Origin: Planktothrix sp. PCC 11201
Lineage (GTDB): Bacteria > Cyanobacteriota > Cyanobacteriia > Cyanobacteriales > Microcoleaceae
Length of the DNA stretch: 64,000 nt
NCBI RefSeq assembly: GCF_900009135.1
Contig: NZ_LT797710.1
Coordinates: 289,559 to 353,558, forward strand
Reading direction: 5' to 3'
Under the pieces are notes generated by a model. The model was not told where the DNA came from and did no database searches. It saw nothing but the letters and a program-made list of their open reading frames with translations. Below, in pieces: positions 8,251 to 16,751 of the stretch. The number at the start of each line of letters is the position of its first letter. Position 1 is the stretch's first letter. Made by a program: the position numbers and the translations under genes.

Positions 8251-10749
8251 ATGATGCACCTATATTGGCATAAGGTTTCTCAGGCGATTAAAGTGGCTGT
8301 GGTCGGGGTTTCTTTACCTTTATTGTTGTCGAGTGCAGGGTTAGCGCAACAGAATGTTAAGCAAGAAGCTATTCGGGTTGATCCGAGAATTCAAAGGCTG
8401 AGTGACAACTTGATGAATAAAAATCCCGATGATGATCTAGATGCAGTTCAGCAGTTAATGACAATTATCGAAAATCAAGAAGAAAATGATGATACTCGTC
8501 TTTCTGCGGCTGAAAAATTAGTTGAAAAGGTAAAACTAGATCAAAAAACTATTGGTCGATTAATTAAGCAATTAGTAAATCCTCAAAGTACACCCTACTT
8601 CAGAAAATGGTTGTTACCTTATTTGGGTGATGAGATTAGCACCGAAAATTTAAGTCTAAATGATGAACAAATAAAAGAAATAATTAATCTCTTGAATGAT
8701 AAAGAATATCGCATTTATGAGAAAGCAACCTATCCTTTAAGAGAAGCTATAAAAAATCGTAAAAATTTTGAAAATGATAAGATTAAAACTGAGCTTGAAA
8801 CAATCGCTAACGATGAAAATCAACCTTGGAAAACTCGAATAGGTGTCGCACAAGCACTTGGATTCAGTGGTCACGATGTTGAATTATCAATGAAAGTTTT
8901 AACGAAGTTTATAAAAGATAAAAATCAAAGCGATCAAACACAAGAATCTGCTCTTAATTCTTTAAAAATAGTAGCTGATGAACTATTAAAAACAGTTCAT
9001 AAAAATGCTAAAAATGATAACATTAAAAAAGATTGGATTAAGGGTTTAGAATCAGCCATCAATCAACTCCCCAAAGAGAAAGAAGGTAATGATAATAATA
9101 TTTCCCAAGTTTTACACTCTTTAAACAATGCAAAAGAAGCAATTAATAAAGAACTTCAAGAGTCTGAAAAGTCTTTCTGGAAGAAGCTGACTGACAACAA
9201 AAACCTGCTTATCCCTATATTTTTATTCAGCTTTTGGCTTTTTCTGCTTTTTTTATTACTTCGTGTCAAACCATTATCTCTGTTATGGCTGAATAGCTTT
9301 TTACAAAAAACTGATTTATCCTTGGAAGTTTTTGGTATAAATTTTAAGACCGCCACATTAAGAACATTATTGTTTGACTTACAATATCATCCCAGGGTAC
9401 TAGATGATTGGGTGAAAACTAATCTGGAAACAGCGCGCCGTCAGTTTGAAAATAAGCAGACGGTTAAACAGAGAAACATTTATGTCCCTACTATTCCTGT
9501 AATTTTGAATGGTGATTCAATTCCTGAACTTACCCCCAAAGATTTACAACATAAGTTTAGTGAATCGAGAGAAACTTTACTGATTTGGGGAGAAGGCGGT
9601 TCAGGAAAAACAACTTTAGCTTGTCAGTTAGCAAAGTGGGCAATGGCAGATGATCCAGAGCAACGTCTTTGTCCCAACCATCGAATATTACCGATTTTCA
9701 TTGATCAAGAACTCAGTGATGAGGCGGGGAATCAACAACAGGTTTTAATGGAAGCGATTCATGGGCAACTGAGAGATTTAATTGAGGCAGTCAAACCGAT
9801 TTCTGAAGAATTACTGGTAAATTTATTGAGGGAAAGACGGCTGCTGGTGATTGTTGATGGGTATTCAGAAATGCGTCCAGCAACTCGCAATAAAATCAAA
9901 CCCGAATTACCCAGTTTTTTGGCGAATGCTTTGATTGTTACTTCACGAAGTGACGAATCTTTAGGAGGTGTGAATAGAACTATTATTCAAATGATGCGGG
10001 TTCACAGTAGTAAACTGGCAGAATTTTTACAAGATTATGTCAACAAGAAAGGAAAACAAGATTTATTTAAAACGGATCAAGAACTTTTTCAAGCCTGTAT
10101 CCAACTTTCAAAGCTTGTCGGTGAACGAGATATTACCGTGTTATTGGCTAAACTCTATGCGGATCAATTGATTGCGAATGAATCTAATCAGACCACTAAA
10201 AATTTACCTGATAATATTCCTGATTTGATGTTATCTTACTTAAATCAAATCAATTGTCAACTGATTGAAAAGGGACTAGAAAATCATTTAGATAATCTGA
10301 CTGTTCATCAGGTTGCTAAAGTCATAGCATGGCAATGTCTAAAACAGACTTATCGACCGATTACTGTTCCACTTGATACCCTATTAAAAGTATTAGGTGA
10401 ACACTGGAGCGAGGAGCAAGCAAAAACTTACCTGAAGTATTTAGAAAACTCTCTCCATATTGTTGAAACCATCAAACCCAGTGAAGATCAAATTCGTTTT
10501 TCTCTTGATCCCTTAGCAGAATTTTTAGCAGGTTTGTATTTAGTTGATCTTTATAAGGATAATGAGAAATTATGGACTGAATTTCTGGCACAAGCGGATG
10601 CTCAACCGGGTGCGCCAGAAAGTATTAAAGGATTCTTACAAGCTGTACAGGATTGTTGCCAAAAGAAACAGGATATAGTACCTAAGATAATATTAGAAGA
10701 ATTCTCTCAAAGAATCCTAGTCTGCGATCCTATCAATTACCAGAATTAG
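8251..10749 (+). CDS. Membrane-anchored NACHT-type NTPase with extracytoplasmic helical repeats
   Basis: About 832 residues. An N-terminal signal-type segment (VAVVGVSLPLLLSSAGLAQQ, about residues 14-33) is followed by roughly 280 charged, helical residues resembling HEAT/Armadillo repeats. A strong transmembrane segment follows at about 318-340 (PIFLFSFWLFLLFLLL). The cytoplasmic half has a STAND/NACHT-type P-loop NTPase: Walker A GEGGSGKTT near 447, Walker B RRLLVIVDGYSE near 531, and VTSRS as a sensor-like element near 568. The C-terminal 200 residues are helical. This topology suggests an outside sensor coupled to an inside NTPase switch; that is inference. The start is ATG 8251 or 8254, chosen because AGAGGA lies just upstream; a TTG at 8230 also opens the frame. 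Confidence 0.82.
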   Translation: MMHLYWHKVSQAIKVAVVGVSLPLLLSSAGLAQQNVKQEAIRVDPRIQRLSDNLMNKNPDDDLDAVQQLMTIIENQEENDDTRLSAAEKLVEKVKLDQKTIGRLIKQLVNPQSTPYFRKWLLPYLGDEISTENLSLNDEQIKEIINLLNDKEYRIYEKATYPLREAIKNRKNFENDKIKTELETIANDENQPWKTRIGVAQALGFSGHDVELSMKVLTKFIKDKNQSDQTQESALNSLKIVADELLKTVHKNAKNDNIKKDWIKGLESAINQLPKEKEGNDNNISQVLHSLNNAKEAINKELQESEKSFWKKLTDNKNLLIPIFLFSFWLFLLFLLLRVKPLSLLWLNSFLQKTDLSLEVFGINFKTATLRTLLFDLQYHPRVLDDWVKTNLETARRQFENKQTVKQRNIYVPTIPVILNGDSIPELTPKDLQHKFSESRETLLIWGEGGSGKTTLACQLAKWAMADDPEQRLCPNHRILPIFIDQELSDEAGNQQQVLMEAIHGQLRDLIEAVKPISEELLVNLLRERRLLVIVDGYSEMRPATRNKIKPELPSFLANALIVTSRSDESLGGVNRTIIQMMRVHSSKLAEFLQDYVNKKGKQDLFKTDQELFQACIQLSKLVGERDITVLLAKLYADQLIANESNQTTKNLPDNIPDLMLSYLNQINCQLIEKGLENHLDNLTVHQVAKVIAWQCLKQTYRPITVPLDTLLKVLGEHWSEEQAKTYLKYLENSLHIVETIKPSEDQIRFSLDPLAEFLAGLYLVDLYKDNEKLWTEFLAQADAQPGAPESIKGFLQAVQDCCQKKQDIVPKIILEEFSQRILVCDPINYQN

Positions 10750-10757
10750 AAGGTTAA

Positions 10758-12731
10758 CTAACAACAATTCTTTTTACACTCAGAACAATCAAATGGAGCA
10801 TCATCTAATAAATTACTATTTTCCTGCGCGTGTGAACTTGCTTCTCCTAACGCTTCCATAGCATTAGCTAACAACTCTGAGCGATCTTTAATATCCACGA
10901 TAGCTGGTATATTGGATTCATCAGTGATTGCTAGTGCAAGAAATGCAATCGCTTCTTCTTGATAACGACCTAGCTTTAATAATCCTTGTGCAGCAAAAAT
11001 TTTAGCTTTGAGATCAGCATTTTCACTATTCAGGGTCGTCATCAACTGATAAGCTGCTTTTGAAATGGGCGATCGCGGGACAAAATTGGCAGCACTAATC
11101 ACTAACTCATACTCACCCTTAATTTCTGGATCTACATTTTGCAGAGCATTATCTAAGGCACACAAAATTTTCTCATAGTGCTTTCGGAGTTTAGAATCCA
11201 TAGTAACCTCTGTTAAAGTAATGGGTGTTTTTTGAGATGAAAAATTACGTTGCTTGTTTGGTTGTTGTTTAGGTGAATGGGAATGTTTGGCTAAACGTTG
11301 GGCTGTTTTTACCGCCTCAAACCCATTAACTAAACCGCTTCCCGTTGCCCAATCAAATCCGGGTTTAGCTAAATGTCCTCCCGTCGCAGAATTGCAATTT
11401 CCTGCAATTACATCAATGGCGGTTTGTTGCAGAATTTCCTTAGCTTGTTGGGGGGATAATTGCGGGTTAACTTGCTTCATCAACGCACATATTCCTGCGA
11501 GTTGGGGTGCGGCGGCGGATGTTCCACTAAAGGCTGCCCAACCATCTTCTGAGGACGTTTCATCCGCATCAGGATGTTTAACTCCGGGTAAACCAAAAAC
11601 GGCATCTAACGTGCTTCCAGGGGGAACTGGTAAGACAATATAAGCCGCCCTGGGTTTTTTTCCCACTAACCCACAAATATCAGGAACAATTCGCTCCGAA
11701 TAGATATTGCTGCTAAAACCACTGGCATAATTACTCGCTTCTAAGTTGCCATTAGAACCCAAATAAACGCCCCCAGCTGCAATCACATCCGGGTGTTGAG
11801 AGGGAAATCCCCAATGTCCATTTCCAGCGGAAAAAACAACAATAATTCCCTGATAAACTGCATCGGCAATATTAGCAGTTAAGGCAATATCATAGGCGGC
11901 TAAAGGCAGATATTGTTTGCTACTTCCCCAACTACAAGAAACCACATCAGGACGCAAGGAAACCGCTTTTTTAAAGGCAGCAATTGAATTTTTGAAGTTC
12001 CATTTTATCATCGTAAAATTGATTTCAGGAGCCACAGAAAATAGATTGGCAGATTCTCCGGTGCCATGTCCATTTTCATCGACTTCGGGGTTAATACATC
12101 CTGCCCCTAAAATGACTTTACCTTGATATCCATTCCGGGCAAAAAAAGGATGACGATACCATCCTGAATCTACCATGACAACGTTAATGTCTTGACCTTT
12201 AATTCCCTGTTTATGAGCCGTTACTGCATTCAGTTTCTGGGCAATATCCTGGGGAATTAAATGCCAATAGGAAGGATTTGGAGGAGATTCTGAAGGTAAG
12301 CCAACATCGGCATAATAAACAGGTTCACTTAAGGCAATTCCTTCAATTAAATCCGATAAAGGACTAGAAGACGGATCAATAAAACCGACAATATCAGTAT
12401 CGGGAGTATCTAAAAATGTGCCGATACTTTCTAATCCTCCTCCTTTTATAACCGTTTTTTCTTTAGCAATAATTTTCGTGTTGAAAACACGCTCATACAA
12501 ATCAGCAGAACCTGCAATACTAAGAGTGACTCGTCCCGTTTCTAAAACTTCAAACCCTTCAGCTTTTAGACGTTGAATTGCTAAATTAACCTGTTGAGGA
12601 TGAGAATAAAATTGAGTAATATTCTCGCGGGTAATTAGTTCTGAAGATCGGAATAGGGAAACCCCCCCTTGTGAATGAACTGAGGCTTCCGCGTAAACAA
12701 TGGGTGGTACATTACTATTTGGGTCATTCAT
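10758..12731 (-). CDS. S8 (subtilisin-type) serine peptidase with C-terminal helical domain
   Basis: 657 residues. The N-terminal 165 residues resemble a propeptide. The catalytic domain has the full triad: Asp in VVMVDSGWY near 187, His in DENGHGTGES near 221 and Ser in AAFSGTSAAAPQLAG near 401, plus the oxyanion Asn in VFSAGNG. After a Gln/Lys-rich linker, residues 515-640 form a HEAT-like helical region. The last residues are FDCSECKKNCC, an unusual four-Cys tail. There is no clear signal peptide, so it may act inside the cell. It converges on the NACHT gene with only 8 bases between stop codons, so both genes depend on a shared, very short 3' region. Its substrate is unknown. Confidence 0.88.
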   Translation of the reverse strand: MNDPNSNVPPIVYAEASVHSQGGVSLFRSSELITRENITQFYSHPQQVNLAIQRLKAEGFEVLETGRVTLSIAGSADLYERVFNTKIIAKEKTVIKGGGLESIGTFLDTPDTDIVGFIDPSSSPLSDLIEGIALSEPVYYADVGLPSESPPNPSYWHLIPQDIAQKLNAVTAHKQGIKGQDINVVMVDSGWYRHPFFARNGYQGKVILGAGCINPEVDENGHGTGESANLFSVAPEINFTMIKWNFKNSIAAFKKAVSLRPDVVSCSWGSSKQYLPLAAYDIALTANIADAVYQGIIVVFSAGNGHWGFPSQHPDVIAAGGVYLGSNGNLEASNYASGFSSNIYSERIVPDICGLVGKKPRAAYIVLPVPPGSTLDAVFGLPGVKHPDADETSSEDGWAAFSGTSAAAPQLAGICALMKQVNPQLSPQQAKEILQQTAIDVIAGNCNSATGGHLAKPGFDWATGSGLVNGFEAVKTAQRLAKHSHSPKQQPNKQRNFSSQKTPITLTEVTMDSKLRKHYEKILCALDNALQNVDPEIKGEYELVISAANFVPRSPISKAAYQLMTTLNSENADLKAKIFAAQGLLKLGRYQEEAIAFLALAITDESNIPAIVDIKDRSELLANAMEALGEASSHAQENSNLLDDAPFDCSECKKNCC

Positions 12732-12973
12732 TCCTCTGGGTGTACATCCAATAAGTTGTTTCTAATTTATCATTGGTAAATAAGATATTCATGGCTACTT
12801 AATAAAACTTTAATATCTGATTAGAGTGATTGACTTGCTGGAGAGGTTAGCGATCGCCTAAAATTAAAGAGCTAATTTCTAAGCTCACTGTGGTTCAGCT
12901 AAATCGAATAACTTTGTAAAATTTTGCTTAATCTTAGCAGTTATACTTAACTATATGTGATTAAAATTTATCT

Positions 12974-14437
12974 ATGCAAATACAAACTCCAGATTGGGTT
13001 AAACACTCGGTATTTTATCAAATTTTTCCCGATCGCTTTGCTCAAGCCGCCATTCCGCGCAAAAAATTGTTAAAATCTGATCGCTGGGAACCATGGGATT
13101 TACCACCGAGTTTACAGGGATATAAAGGAGGCAATTTATGGGGCGTGATTGAACAATTAGATTATTTACAGGATTTAGGAATTAATGCGATTTATTTTAC
13201 CCCCATTTTTCAATCGGCTTCTAATCATCGTTACCATACCCATGATTATTACCAAATTGACCCCATACTCGGGGGAAATACGGCTTTTCAAGAGTTATTA
13301 GATGCAGCCCATCAACGCCAAATTAAAATTGTTTTAGATGGGGTATTTAACCATGCAAGTCGCGGCTTTTTCCAGTTCCATGATATTTTAGAAAATGGCC
13401 CCCATTCTCCTTGGTTAGATTGGTTTAAAATTGAAGGCTGGCCCTTATCTGCTTATGATGGCAGTAAACCTGCTAATTATGTCGGTTGGATTGGAAATCG
13501 GGCTTTACCTCAATTTAATCATGACAACCCTCAAGTCAGGGAATATATCATGGAAATTGCTGAATATTGGATTGATTTTGGCATTGATGGTTGGCGTTTA
13601 GATGTGCCTTTTGAAGTCAAAACTCCTGGTTTTTGGCAGGAATTTCGAGATAGAGTTAAGGCTGTTAATCCAGAGGCTTATATTGTTGGGGAAGTGTGGG
13701 AAGATTCCCGAGAATGGTTAGATGGGACGCAATTTGATGGGGTGATGAATTATTTATTTACGGCTCCGACCATTGCTTTTACCGCAGGCGATCGCGTTCA
13801 AATGGAGTTAGTCGAAAGTCCTTCCTATTTTCCTTATCCGGCTCTATCTGCTAAGGAATATGGGCAAAAAATACAAGATTTATTAGAGTTATATCCTTGG
13901 GAAATTCAACTAACACAATTGAATTTACTCGATAGTCATGATACAGCCCGATTAATTACTATTGCTGGCGGAGATAAAGCCAGTGTTGAGTTGGCAACCT
14001 TATTGTTATTTACCTTTCCAGGTGCGCCTAGTATTTATTATGGGGATGAAGTCGGGTTGGAAGGACACCTTGATCCTGACTCTCGCCGCAGTTTTCCGAT
14101 GCAAGATTTTTGGCATCAAGATATTTTAGACTATCACAAAAAACTGATTGCTATTCGTCACCAATATCCGGCTTTAAGAACGGGTTCTTATCAGGTATTA
14201 TATGCTGAGGATATGATTTATGGATTTGCTCGATGTTTGGAGAATGAGGAATTAATTGTGATGGTGAATTCGGGAACAGAATCAGCCGAAATTAATGTTA
14301 CGGTTACTAACTTAAAGACTTGTCCTAATCAGTTAATTTATGGAGAAGGGAAATTCAGTTGGAAAACAGAAAATCACACCACAGAATTAGTGGTCTATCT
14401 TCCTCCCCGTCAAGGAATAATTTTAGCAAATTGTTAG
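12974..14437 (+). CDS. GH13 alpha-glucan hydrolase (neopullulanase/cyclomaltodextrinase-like)
   Basis: 487-residue glycoside hydrolase of family 13 acting on alpha-glucans, probably maltodextrins or glycogen fragments. The four conserved regions are visible: LDGVFNH near 121, GWRLDVPFE near 205 (catalytic Asp), VGEVWED near 238 (catalytic Glu) and LLDSHD near 319. It starts directly at the barrel (VKHSVFYQIFPDRFA), so the N-terminal domain of classical neopullulanases is absent. There is no signal peptide, so it is cytoplasmic. It stands alone between divergent and co-directional neighbours and could act on the product of the GlgC pathway. Confidence 0.9.
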   Translation: MQIQTPDWVKHSVFYQIFPDRFAQAAIPRKKLLKSDRWEPWDLPPSLQGYKGGNLWGVIEQLDYLQDLGINAIYFTPIFQSASNHRYHTHDYYQIDPILGGNTAFQELLDAAHQRQIKIVLDGVFNHASRGFFQFHDILENGPHSPWLDWFKIEGWPLSAYDGSKPANYVGWIGNRALPQFNHDNPQVREYIMEIAEYWIDFGIDGWRLDVPFEVKTPGFWQEFRDRVKAVNPEAYIVGEVWEDSREWLDGTQFDGVMNYLFTAPTIAFTAGDRVQMELVESPSYFPYPALSAKEYGQKIQDLLELYPWEIQLTQLNLLDSHDTARLITIAGGDKASVELATLLLFTFPGAPSIYYGDEVGLEGHLDPDSRRSFPMQDFWHQDILDYHKKLIAIRHQYPALRTGSYQVLYAEDMIYGFARCLENEELIVMVNSGTESAEINVTVTNLKTCPNQLIYGEGKFSWKTENHTTELVVYLPPRQGIILANC

Positions 14438-14573
14438 TTTTCTAGGCAAAGATAAAGAGATAATGGGCAATTAGGAAATCAGCAATAAACAATGGTGATT
14501 GATTTTTCTAATAAGATCAATAATCATTCTAATTTCCGATGGGAACTTCATTTATTCAAGATTCTATATCTTC

Positions 14574-14608
14574 ACTATTGCCCATTGCCCATTCCCTATT
14601 CCCTATTT
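14574..14608 (+). repeat. Short degenerate heptamer array
   Basis: Five consecutive 7-base units of the type CCCATTG/CCCATTC/CCTATTC precede a T-run in the 14438-14664 gap. They resemble the large ATTCCCC array at 19504 and look like a decayed member of the same short tandem repeat class. Confidence 0.6.
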
Positions 14609-14664
14609 TTTACTCTATAATAAAGAATCTAACTTAATCTAATTATTAATAGTTTCATCAGATT

Positions 14665-15861
14665 ATGACCCAGAAGTCGCCCTCTATGCTAGAAAAAATC
14701 AAAGATATTGCTACAACGTTATCACCTCGTTTAATTGAGATTCGTCGCCATATTCATGCCCATCCAGAACTGAGTGGTCAAGAATATCAAACCTCTGCCT
14801 ATGTTGCCGGGGTGTTGTCCTCCTGTGGGATTAAGGTGCAAGAAGGCGTGGGGACAACGGGAGTCGTGGGAGAATTCAAGGGAAATACCACCAACCCCCG
14901 TTGGTTTGCCATTCGCACCGATATGGATGCCCTGCCGATGACCGAATTAACCGGGTTAGAGTATGCTTCTCGACAGATGGGGGTCATGCACGCTTGCGGA
15001 CACGACCTGCACACCACCCTAGGGTTAGGCACAGCGATGGTGTTATCTCAGTTGGGCCAGGAGTTTCCCGGGAAAGTGAGGTTTCTTTTCCAACCTGCGG
15101 AAGAAATTGCTAAAGGGGCAACCTGGATGGTGCATGATAACGTCATGGAGGACGTGGCGGCGATTTTGGGCGTTCATGTTTTCCCTAGTATTCCCGCCGG
15201 ATGTGTGGGACTGCGATCGGGTGCGTTAACGGCGGCGGCGGATGATTTGGAATTAACGATTATCGGAGAGTCGGGTCACGGGGCGCGACCCCATGAAGCT
15301 AAGGATGCGATTTGGATCGCGGCTCAGGTCATTACCATGTTACAACAGGCGATTAGTCGCACCCAAAACCCTTTAAGACCTGTGGTTTTATCCATTGGTC
15401 AAATTATGGGTGGACGGGCTCCTAATATTATTGCGGATCAGGTTAAACTATTAGGAACGGTGCGATCACTTCATCCCGAAACCTACGAAGCTTTACCCAA
15501 TTGGATAGAACAAATTGTTGCTAATATCTGCCAAATGTATGGGGCAAATTATGAGTTAAATTATCGTCGGGGTGTTCCCTCGGTGCAGAATGATCCGATG
15601 TTAACTCAAATTGTCGAAGAAAGTGTTAGAGATGCTTTTGGGTCTGGTGCGGTGGTAAATTTACCCGAACCCTCTTTAGGAGCAGAGGATTTTTCTGTCT
15701 ATTTAGATTATGCACCCGGAATGATGTTTCGGTTGGGTGTCGGACACAAAAATAAACATAATTATCCCTTACATCATCCTAAGTTTGAAATTGATGAATC
15801 GGCAATTATTACGGGGGTGGTAACTCTAGCCTATTCTGCCTATAAATTTTGTCAGAAATAA
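14665..15861 (+). CDS. M20-family amidohydrolase
   Basis: 398-residue cytoplasmic metallo-amidohydrolase of peptidase family M20D (N-acyl amino acid/hippurate/IAA-conjugate hydrolase type). The metal-binding blocks are visible: MHACGHDLHTT near 110, FQPAEEIAKGA near 145, the VGVHVFPSIPAG-like stretch near 170, and HHPKFEIDE at the C-terminus with the last metal His. A dimerisation insert occupies about 190-310. These enzymes remove acyl groups from amino acids; the physiological substrate cannot be read from sequence. It begins at ATG 14665 with TTATGACC context and no neighbouring pathway genes. Confidence 0.92.
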   Translation: MTQKSPSMLEKIKDIATTLSPRLIEIRRHIHAHPELSGQEYQTSAYVAGVLSSCGIKVQEGVGTTGVVGEFKGNTTNPRWFAIRTDMDALPMTELTGLEYASRQMGVMHACGHDLHTTLGLGTAMVLSQLGQEFPGKVRFLFQPAEEIAKGATWMVHDNVMEDVAAILGVHVFPSIPAGCVGLRSGALTAAADDLELTIIGESGHGARPHEAKDAIWIAAQVITMLQQAISRTQNPLRPVVLSIGQIMGGRAPNIIADQVKLLGTVRSLHPETYEALPNWIEQIVANICQMYGANYELNYRRGVPSVQNDPMLTQIVEESVRDAFGSGAVVNLPEPSLGAEDFSVYLDYAPGMMFRLGVGHKNKHNYPLHHPKFEIDESAIITGVVTLAYSAYKFCQK

Positions 15862-15958
15862 TTAGCAACACCAGAAGAATTAATCAATACTAAAAATACC
15901 TGTTAATCCCGTAAAAAATTAGCTAAAATAGAATTAGAAAAATTAGGAAGTCAGCAAT

Positions 15959-16243
15959 ATGGAAACAACTGTCACCCTAACTGTTACTGTGAACGCCGAA
16001 GGCAACTTAGACATTCCCGCAGAATTACAAACCCAACTGACACCAGGGGATCAATATAAAGTAGCAATTACGGAAGAAGGCTTACTTTTTAAAAAAGTTA
16101 AACCCGGATTTGATTGGGAAGAATTCAGACGGCGTAGAGACGAATCTGAACCCGATCCCAATCCAATGACAATGGAAGAAATTTGTGCAATCGTCAAAGA
16201 AGTGAGACATCAAATGAATTTAGAAGGAAAATCAGAATTATGA
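15959..16243 (+). CDS. Antitoxin of a PIN-toxin module (AbrB-like)
   Basis: 94 residues. The N-terminal 50 residues (TVTVNAEGNLDIPAELQ) look like a SpoVT/AbrB swapped-hairpin DNA-binding domain, with a charged helical tail (DWEEFRRRRDESEPDPN, then EICAIVKEVRHQM) that would bind the toxin. It overlaps the PIN gene start by 4 bases (ATGA), the classic translational coupling of type II toxin-antitoxin pairs. It probably represses its own promoter; that is known for the class and not shown here. Confidence 0.8.
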   Translation: METTVTLTVTVNAEGNLDIPAELQTQLTPGDQYKVAITEEGLLFKKVKPGFDWEEFRRRRDESEPDPNPMTMEEICAIVKEVRHQMNLEGKSEL

Positions 16244-16662
16244 AAGTTGTATTAGATACCAATATTTTTATCTCCGGTTGGTTATGGGATGGCAGACCTG
16301 ATCAAATTTTGAAATTAGGCGAGATTGGAGAGATTAATGTATGCGCTTCTGAAGAATTATTAACGGAGTTAGCAATAACATTAAGTCAAAAGAAATTTAA
16401 ACTTAAACTCCAATCTTGGGGGTTTGAAGTTCATAATTTAATGGATGGAATCCGAAATTCGGTAGAAATTTATTCTATTCCAAAACGATATTTTCCTGAA
16501 TTAAGAGATCCGAATGATGGGATTATTTTAGCAACTGCGATCGCATCTCAAGCAGATTATATTATTACAGGAGATCGGGATTTATTAACCTTAGAAAACT
16601 ATGAAAATATCCCTATTTTAACAGCTATAGATTTTTTAAATATTTACTTTCCAGGGATTTAG
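16240..16662 (+). CDS. PIN-domain toxin (COG1569-type)
   Basis: 140-residue PIN-fold ribonuclease, toxin of a type II pair. Acidic residues of the active site are visible: VLDTNIFISG at the N-terminus, the central EELLTE, and RDPNDGIILATA followed by YIITGDRDLL near the C-terminus. It starts at ATG 16240, overlapping the antitoxin stop, with AAGGAAA upstream; the longer frame from 16183 is not the gene start. The domain is full length, so it is probably active when free of antitoxin. Confidence 0.87.
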   Translation: MKVVLDTNIFISGWLWDGRPDQILKLGEIGEINVCASEELLTELAITLSQKKFKLKLQSWGFEVHNLMDGIRNSVEIYSIPKRYFPELRDPNDGIILATAIASQADYIITGDRDLLTLENYENIPILTAIDFLNIYFPGI

Positions 16663-16751
16663 AGAAAAACTTTCGCAACTTTTCAGATGATTATAGCAGA
16701 TAAAAAAGTTTAAATTGATATAACGAATTTTGTTAATATAAACTTCACACC

